A DNA stretch of 64,000 bases from Streptomyces sp. HNM0575 (lineage in GTDB: Bacteria; Actinomycetota; Actinomycetes; Streptomycetales; Streptomycetaceae), in NCBI RefSeq assembly GCF_012726265.1, contig NZ_JAASAG010000009.1, positions 301,809 to 365,808 on the forward strand, given 5' to 3'. The position numbers and the translations under genes were made by a program. The first letter of the stretch is position 1. Each line of letters begins with the position of its first letter. The notes beneath the pieces are model-generated. The model had not been told where the DNA came from, made no database searches, and was given only the letters and a program-made list of their open reading frames with translations. This document shows, one piece after another, positions 59,603 through 64,000 of this stretch.

Positions 59603-60364
59603 GTGACCGCACCGCCCGGCGACGACATGCTCAGCCGGGGCCTTCGGCTGCTGACCGTGCTGGCCGACCACCCTTCGGGGCTGGGCGTCAGCGCCGCCGC
59701 ACGCACCGCGGGGCTGCCGGTCAGCAGCGCTCACCGGCTGCTGGGGAGGCTGGCCGCCGAGCGCTTCGTCGCGTACGACGAGGACACCCGCCGCTACGCG
59801 CTCGGCGTGCGCGTGCTGGAGTTCTCCCGCGGCTTCCAGCGCTCGCCCGCCGGCTACTCGGCGGCCGCCGCGCCGATGCGGCGCCTCGCCGCCCGCACGG
59901 GGCTGCCGGCGATCGCCGGGATCCTCGACGGCCGGGAGGTGCTGCTGGTGCTCAGCGCGGAGGGCACCCAGCACCTCCAGTTGCGCAGCGCGGAGGGCAC
60001 CCGCAACCCCTGGCACGCCACGTCCATGGGCCAGGCCCTCGCCTCGCAGCTGCCCGAGGAGGAGCTGGCGGCGCTGCTGGCCGCCGGCCTGCCCGCGGCC
60101 ACCGCGCACACCGTCACCGACCCGCGGACGCTGCGCGAGAAGCTGGCGCGCGTACGGGAGCAGGGCTGGGCGGAGGTGGACGAGGAGAACGAGGTCGGGG
60201 TCCGCTCCGTCGCCACCGTCGTACCGGATCTGAACGGCGGCCTGCGCCCGCGTCTGGCGGTCTCGCTGGGCGCCACGGTCGTGCTCACCACGTGGGACGA
60301 ACTCCACGGCCACGTACCGGCGTTGAGGGCGTGCGCGGAGGAGATCGCCTCGTTGATGGGGTGA
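59603..60364 (+). CDS. IclR-family transcriptional regulator
   Basis: A 253-residue regulator: HTH (LSRGLRLLTVLADHPSGLGVSAAARTAGLPVSSAHRLLGRL) and IclR effector domain (LAARTGLPAIAGILDGREVLLVLSAEG, HATSMGQALASQLPEEELAALL, GVRSVATVVPDLNGG). GTG start. It follows the MFS gene by 82 nt and probably controls the divergent dehydrogenase/MFS genes. Confidence 0.88.
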   Translation: MTAPPGDDMLSRGLRLLTVLADHPSGLGVSAAARTAGLPVSSAHRLLGRLAAERFVAYDEDTRRYALGVRVLEFSRGFQRSPAGYSAAAAPMRRLAARTGLPAIAGILDGREVLLVLSAEGTQHLQLRSAEGTRNPWHATSMGQALASQLPEEELAALLAAGLPAATAHTVTDPRTLREKLARVREQGWAEVDEENEVGVRSVATVVPDLNGGLRPRLAVSLGATVVLTTWDELHGHVPALRACAEEIASLMG

Positions 60365-60522
60365 AGGGGCCGTCGCCCGGACCGTATCGGCGGCCGCCTC
60401 TCAACCCCTTCGTGTGATCACGAGCGATCCCGCCCCGGCCGGTGCCTGCCGGGGTGAGACTTGGGGGCGATCAGACGCCGAACGGCCTGCGGCACAGGCG
60501 GGCCCAGGGGGAGGAAACCACC

Positions 60523-61593
60523 GTGCGGACGGGCATCAAGACTCTGACCTTCGTCGTCGGCACCGGGCGCAGCGGCTCGACGGCGCTGTCACGGGTGCTG
60601 CGGCTGCATCCCGACGTGCTCAGCCTCAACGAGCTGTACTCCTGTATCGACGGGCCGCCGGCACTCTCCCAACAGGCCCTCACGGGCGAGGAGTTCTGGC
60701 GATGTCTGCGCGAACCGATGCCCGTCTTCGACGCCATGGTCCGCAGCGGCACCCCGCTCCCGGAGTTCATCTACAACCGCCACCCCGAGTGGCGCTACTC
60801 CGCGGAGACGTCGGGCATCCCGGCGATCAGCATGATGACGCTGCCTCATCTCAGCGATGATCCGGACGCCTTGCTCGACGCGCTGGAGCCGGAGGTGCGC
60901 GCCTGGCCCGAGCGGCCCGCGCCCCAGCAGTGGCACGCGCTGTTCGGCGCGCTCGCCTCCCGCGCCGGCGGACGAGAGGCCGCGGTCGAGCGCTCCGGCT
61001 ACTCGCTGCACCGGGTCGACGTGCTGTACGAGCTGTTCCCCGAGGCCCGCTTCGTGCACCTGCACCGCGACGGCCCCGACTGCGCCCTCTCGATGAGCCG
61101 CCACAACGGCTACCGCATGATCTCCCTGCTGCGCGAGATCCTCCGCCGCTCCGGAGTCGCGTCCGCGTCCGACCTGACCGACGACCACGTCAAGCAACTC
61201 CCGGACGACCTCGCCCCGTTGCTGAGTCCTCAGTACGATCCGTCGCTCGTGCTCGACCGCGAGATGCCGGTGCCGGACTTCGGCACCCTGTGGTCGGACC
61301 TCGTCTGCGAAGGCGTGGAGCATCTCTCCGCGATCCCCGCCGGGCAGCGCACGACGCTCTCCTACGAGCGCCTCCTGGACGCACCCCGCCAGGAGCTGGC
61401 CCGCGTCGCCGACTTCATCGGCGTGCAGCCGTTCGCGGAGTGGCTGGAGGAGGGGGACGAACTCCTCGACGGCGCGGGCCGCCGCGGCTCCGCGCTGCGC
61501 CTCCCGGAGCGAGTGCTGACGCAGCTGCGGGAGAACTGCGCACGCGGCGCAGAGGCGTTGGGCGTCCAGAGCTCCAAGTCGGCTGCTCCGTAA
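60523..61593 (+). CDS. Sulfotransferase-family protein
   Basis: A 356-residue PAPS-dependent sulfotransferase-fold protein. The 5'-phosphosulfate loop is FVVGTGRSGSTAL (residues ~9-21), and RFVHLHRDGPDCALSMSRHNGYR is the 3'-phosphate-binding segment. YERLLDAPRQELARVADFIG is typical of the family. GTG start 9 nt after GGGGGAGGAA. Acceptor unknown; a stand-alone gene. Confidence 0.82.
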   Translation: MRTGIKTLTFVVGTGRSGSTALSRVLRLHPDVLSLNELYSCIDGPPALSQQALTGEEFWRCLREPMPVFDAMVRSGTPLPEFIYNRHPEWRYSAETSGIPAISMMTLPHLSDDPDALLDALEPEVRAWPERPAPQQWHALFGALASRAGGREAAVERSGYSLHRVDVLYELFPEARFVHLHRDGPDCALSMSRHNGYRMISLLREILRRSGVASASDLTDDHVKQLPDDLAPLLSPQYDPSLVLDREMPVPDFGTLWSDLVCEGVEHLSAIPAGQRTTLSYERLLDAPRQELARVADFIGVQPFAEWLEEGDELLDGAGRRGSALRLPERVLTQLRENCARGAEALGVQSSKSAAP

Positions 61594-61662
61594 GGGAGTC
61601 GGCCGCTGCCTTCGGCCCGCAGCGCACCCCACCGGCCCAACGGGCCCTGCCCCGCCTTCGAT

Positions 61663-61717
61663 TGACAACACTTCTTTGCAAAGGACTCTTCGCAAAGAAG
61701 TGTTGTCACTCTAGGCT
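61663..61717 (+). promoter_or_regulatory. ArsR operator (17-bp perfect inverted repeat) and leaderless promoter
   Basis: TGACAACACTTCTTTGC (61663-61679) and its exact inverse (61692-61708) are separated by 12 nt. Inside the left arm is the self-complementary CTTTGCAAAG. A -10 box TAGGCT (61712-61717) lies 6 nt before the ATG at 61724, with TTCGCA (61689-61694) as a -35 17 bp upstream, so the mRNA should be leaderless. The dyad overlaps the -35 box and is a strong candidate ArsR operator. Confidence 0.7.
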
Positions 61718-61723
61718 GCCCGT

Positions 61724-62329
61724 ATGACGGAAGCGTCCGGGAACCACACCCACCAGAACGCCGTCGATCTGGACGCCAAGGGCCTGCGCGCGCTGGCACA
61801 TCCTGTACGCGTCCAGCTCCTCGGCCTGCTGCGCAAGCACGGACCGTCGACGGCCACCCACCTCGCCGAGCGGCTGGGCGTCAACTCCGGTACGGCCAGC
61901 TATCACTTGCGCCAGCTCGACGCCGCCGCCTTCGTCGAGGAGGACACCGGGCGCGGCAACGCACGGGAGCGCTGGTGGCGTTCGGTCCACCGCCTGACGC
62001 GCTTCAAGGACGCGGACCTGGCCGAGCAGGAGCCGGAGGCCACGCTCACCTACCTGCACTCCGTCGCCGCCGCCTACACCCTGCGGGCGCAGCGTGCGGT
62101 CAACGAGTTCCACACGCTGCCCCGCGAATGGCGCGAGGCCGCCGACATGAGCGACTGGGCCCTGCGCCTCACACCGGCCGAAACCCGTTCGCTGTACGAG
62201 GAGTTGACCCAGCTCATAGGGCGCTACCGCAGCGACGCGCCCGCTGCGGACGCCCCGCCGGGAGCCGAGCGCGTCACGCTCATCACCCAGCTCCTTCCCG
62301 AGCCGGACACCCGCGAGGGATCCGAGTGA
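61724..62329 (+). CDS. ArsR/HTH_20-family winged-helix regulator
   Basis: A 201-residue regulator: LDAKGLRALAHPVRVQLLGLLRKHGPSTATHLAERLGVNSGTASYHLRQLDAAAFVEEDTGRGNARERWWR is a winged-helix domain of the ArsR/HTH_20 type. It lacks metal-binding Cys, so it is not an arsenical sensor. The C-terminal part is helical. No Shine-Dalgarno, consistent with leaderless start. Stop overlaps the MFS start by 4 nt. Confidence 0.87.
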   Translation: MTEASGNHTHQNAVDLDAKGLRALAHPVRVQLLGLLRKHGPSTATHLAERLGVNSGTASYHLRQLDAAAFVEEDTGRGNARERWWRSVHRLTRFKDADLAEQEPEATLTYLHSVAAAYTLRAQRAVNEFHTLPREWREAADMSDWALRLTPAETRSLYEELTQLIGRYRSDAPAADAPPGAERVTLITQLLPEPDTREGSE

Positions 62330-63603
62330 CGCCCGGCTTACGGGCCATGCGGCCGCTGGCCGGGGTGCTGGCCGCGATGGGCCTCTCGACGACCGGCAGC
62401 CGCGTCTCGACCGTCGTGCTCCCCTGGTTCGTACTCGTCACGACCGGCAGTGCCACACAGACGGGCCTGGTGGCCTTCTGCGAGATGGCGCCGTATGTGA
62501 CGGCGAAGGCGTTCTCCGGGCCCCTGATCGACCGCAGCGGACCGCGCGTCGTCTCCTGGTCCACCGATGTCGCGAGCTGCCTGGCCGCCGTGGCCCTGCC
62601 CGTGCTCCATGCCGGGCGGGCACTGCCCTTCTGGCTGCTGCTGATCCTGGTCGCGGTGATCGGCGCGGCACGCGGGCCCGGCGACCTGGCGAAGGAGGTC
62701 ATGGTCCCCGAGGCGGCCGACCGGTGCGGAGTGCCGCTGGAGCGCGCCACGGGGCTCAGCGGAGTGACGGAGCGGCTGGCCTTCACCGTCGGTCCGGCGC
62801 TCGGCGGCTCGCTGTCGGCCCTGGTCGGCGCCCTGACCTGTCTGTTCGTCATCGCTGGGTGCTTCGCACTGGGGTCCGTCACCACCGTGCTGGCGCTTCC
62901 CCGCGGCATGGGACGGCCCGCCTCCGCGCCCGAAGGCGAGCCGGGCTACTGGCGGCGCTTCGGCGAGGGCTGGCGCTTCCTGCGCGCGGATCCGCTGCTG
63001 CTGACCGTCATCGTCACGGTGGGCATCACCAACGCGCTCAACGCCGCGTTCCAGACGGTGTTCCTGCCCGTGTGGGCGAGGGAGTCCGGGCACGGCCCGA
63101 CCGCGATCGGGCTGAACAGCTCGGTGGGCGGTGTGGCGGCGGTCCTCACCGGTCTGGTCGCCGCCGTGGTCGCGCACCGGATGCGGCGCCGCACCCTCTT
63201 CTTCGTTGGGTTCCTCGTCGCCGGCGCACCGCGGTTCCTGATCCTCGCCGTGGACGCGCCGTTGTGGGCGGTGGTGGCGGTGTTCGCCCTCAGCGGCTTC
63301 GGCGCGGGCTTCCTCAACCCCATCCTGAGCGCGGTCTGCTTCGAGCGCATCCCGCGCCAACTCCTGGGCCGCGTCAACGCATTGGGCGACTCGCTCGGCT
63401 GGGCGGGCATCCCGGTCGGCGGCCTGCTGGGTGGCGCGGCGGTCGCGGCCGTCGGTCTCGTACCGGCGCTTCTTACGGCCGGGACCGCGTTCTTCCTCAC
63501 CACGAACCTCGCCGGACTCCGCCCGGAATGGCGGGAGATGGACCGGCGGCGGAGCGGTGCGGAGAAGCAGAGCGCACGGGCGAAGGACACCACGCCCACC
63601 TAG
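62326..63603 (+). CDS. MFS exporter
   Basis: A 425-residue major-facilitator protein with about twelve helices, resembling actinobacterial drug/macrolide exporters: MRPLAGVLAAMGLSTTGSRVSTVVLPWFVLVTTGSATQTGLVAF, then AFSGPLIDRSGPRVVSW (motif A-like) and LNPILSAVCFERIPRQLLGRVNALGDS. GTG start 62326 overlaps the ArsR stop by 4 nt. The substrate is unknown, probably a compound sensed by the ArsR regulator. Confidence 0.87.
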   Translation: MTPGLRAMRPLAGVLAAMGLSTTGSRVSTVVLPWFVLVTTGSATQTGLVAFCEMAPYVTAKAFSGPLIDRSGPRVVSWSTDVASCLAAVALPVLHAGRALPFWLLLILVAVIGAARGPGDLAKEVMVPEAADRCGVPLERATGLSGVTERLAFTVGPALGGSLSALVGALTCLFVIAGCFALGSVTTVLALPRGMGRPASAPEGEPGYWRRFGEGWRFLRADPLLLTVIVTVGITNALNAAFQTVFLPVWARESGHGPTAIGLNSSVGGVAAVLTGLVAAVVAHRMRRRTLFFVGFLVAGAPRFLILAVDAPLWAVVAVFALSGFGAGFLNPILSAVCFERIPRQLLGRVNALGDSLGWAGIPVGGLLGGAAVAAVGLVPALLTAGTAFFLTTNLAGLRPEWREMDRRRSGAEKQSARAKDTTPT

Positions 63604-63724
63604 GGCGGGGGCGGAAGCGGACTCGGAACCGGGGGCGGAACCGGACGCAGGGGGTTGGGCCGCTACGGCCCGCCCCATTACCTTCTTCGTGGCCCCGCAA
63701 TGGGGCTCCCGGCCTCTGGAGCTG
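63604..63724. other. Intergenic stretch before the IS110-like element
   Basis: No gene. The first part is a G-rich repeat (GGGGGCGGAA units); a small hairpin GCCCC-GCAAT-GGGGC at 63693-63707 may serve as a weak terminator for the MFS gene. Confidence 0.35.
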
Positions 63725-63909
63725 GCATGACTGAATCCCCCTGTCGAGTGCATGGCCTGGGGGGTGGTGTCACCGGCTCCGGAGGCACTGACAGACCGCT
63801 GATGAGGGACATGACCACCGGCTTCTTCGCAGGTCGGGAGGCTCTTCGTAATGTGGATGTGGCGATCGGTGCCGTGGGCCGGCCGGGCGGGTACGACCGG
63901 AGAGTGCAC
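63725..63909 (+). ncRNA. IS110-type left-end non-coding region, candidate bridge RNA
   Basis: About 185 nt between the MFS region and the IS110 transposase start. CTGTCGAGTGC (63741-63751) pairs with GCACTGACAG (63785-63794) as a 10-bp stem with one bulged G, closing an internal loop; CCCCC (63737-63741) can also pair with GGGGG (63759-63764). Two near-copies of CACCGGCTTC occur at about 63770 and 63817. In IS110-group elements the region before the transposase encodes the bridge RNA that specifies target and donor. The exact left boundary is not determined. Confidence 0.4.
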
Positions 63910-64000
63910 GTGATCGACACCAGTGACATCGGCGTCTTCCTCGGCCTGGATGTCGGCAAAGGCGAACATCACGCCACCGCCGTCACCCCTGCTGGGAAGA
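63910..64000 (+). mobile_element. IS110-family transposase, N-terminal fragment (cut by window end)
   Basis: GTG at 63910 opens a frame reading VIDTSDIGVFLGLDVGKGEHH and on through ATAVTPAGK to the window edge, the N-terminal DEDD/RuvC-like motif (LGLDVGK) of IS110-family DEDD transposases. Only 30 codons are visible. The rest of the element, its right end and insertion site lie beyond the window. Confidence 0.8.

Overview
The window is chromosomal DNA from a very G+C-rich, spore-forming actinomycete, almost certainly a Streptomyces or close relative. The evidence is the strong third-codon G/C bias, frequent GTG starts, dense 4-nt start/stop overlaps, a DUF397 protein, a gas-vesicle cluster in the order gvpOAFGYZJLSK described for Streptomyces, and a group 1h actinobacterial [NiFe] hydrogenase. 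I saw no rRNA, tRNA or CRISPR array.

Layout. 0-5.5 kb: an IclR regulator (possibly cut by the window edge), a convergent dimethylargininase, a TetR regulator divergent from a CYP102-like P450 heme-domain gene broken by a frameshift, and a flavin monooxygenase. 5.5-8 kb: a long gene-poor stretch, an orphan DUF397 gene, and a short-chain dehydrogenase behind a textbook MerR-type promoter. 8-12.7 kb: a minus-strand operon (KdgT-type permease, DUF1537 kinase, PdxA2, DeoR regulator) that looks like D-threonate catabolism. 13-18 kb: a Tat-exported amidase, a DUF2071 protein, then an NCS1 transporter and a hydantoin/allantoin-type racemase. 18-23 kb: small proteins and an envelope group (MGDG-synthase-like glycosyltransferase; SDR, DMT transporter and polysaccharide deacetylase).

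23-37 kb is the centrepiece: the complete maturation operon hypABFCDE on the minus strand, divergent from hydrogenase structural genes hhyS-hhyL followed by a tightly overlapped accessory operon (NifU-like, DUF5947, a 69-residue protein, DUF6084, a 347-residue unknown, and a maturation protease with an extra N-terminal domain). This should form a high-affinity, oxygen-tolerant H2-scavenging enzyme; several accessory proteins have no assigned role. 37-41 kb holds a VOC protein, a small basic protein, a SAM methyltransferase and a sigma-factor-like pair. 41.5-48.7 kb is the gas-vesicle locus.

48.9-56 kb is a sugar locus: solute-binding protein and two permeases with a PfkB kinase on the minus strand, divergent from a DeoR regulator and a GH4 glycosidase. 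GH4 enzymes often act on phosphorylated sugars, yet no PTS is present, so the kinase may supply the phosphate. 56-61.6 kb: a 2-hydroxyacid dehydrogenase divergent from an MFS permease and IclR regulator, with a clear promoter and operator, then a sulfotransferase. 61.6-63.6 kb: an ArsR regulator and MFS exporter behind a 17-bp perfect inverted repeat. The window ends inside an IS110-family transposase; its upstream non-coding region can fold and could encode a bridge RNA.

A recurrent oddity is the in-frame expansion of short repeats (GHGP, TPG, AEG, TG, TTCCGG-encoded) at gene termini and linkers.
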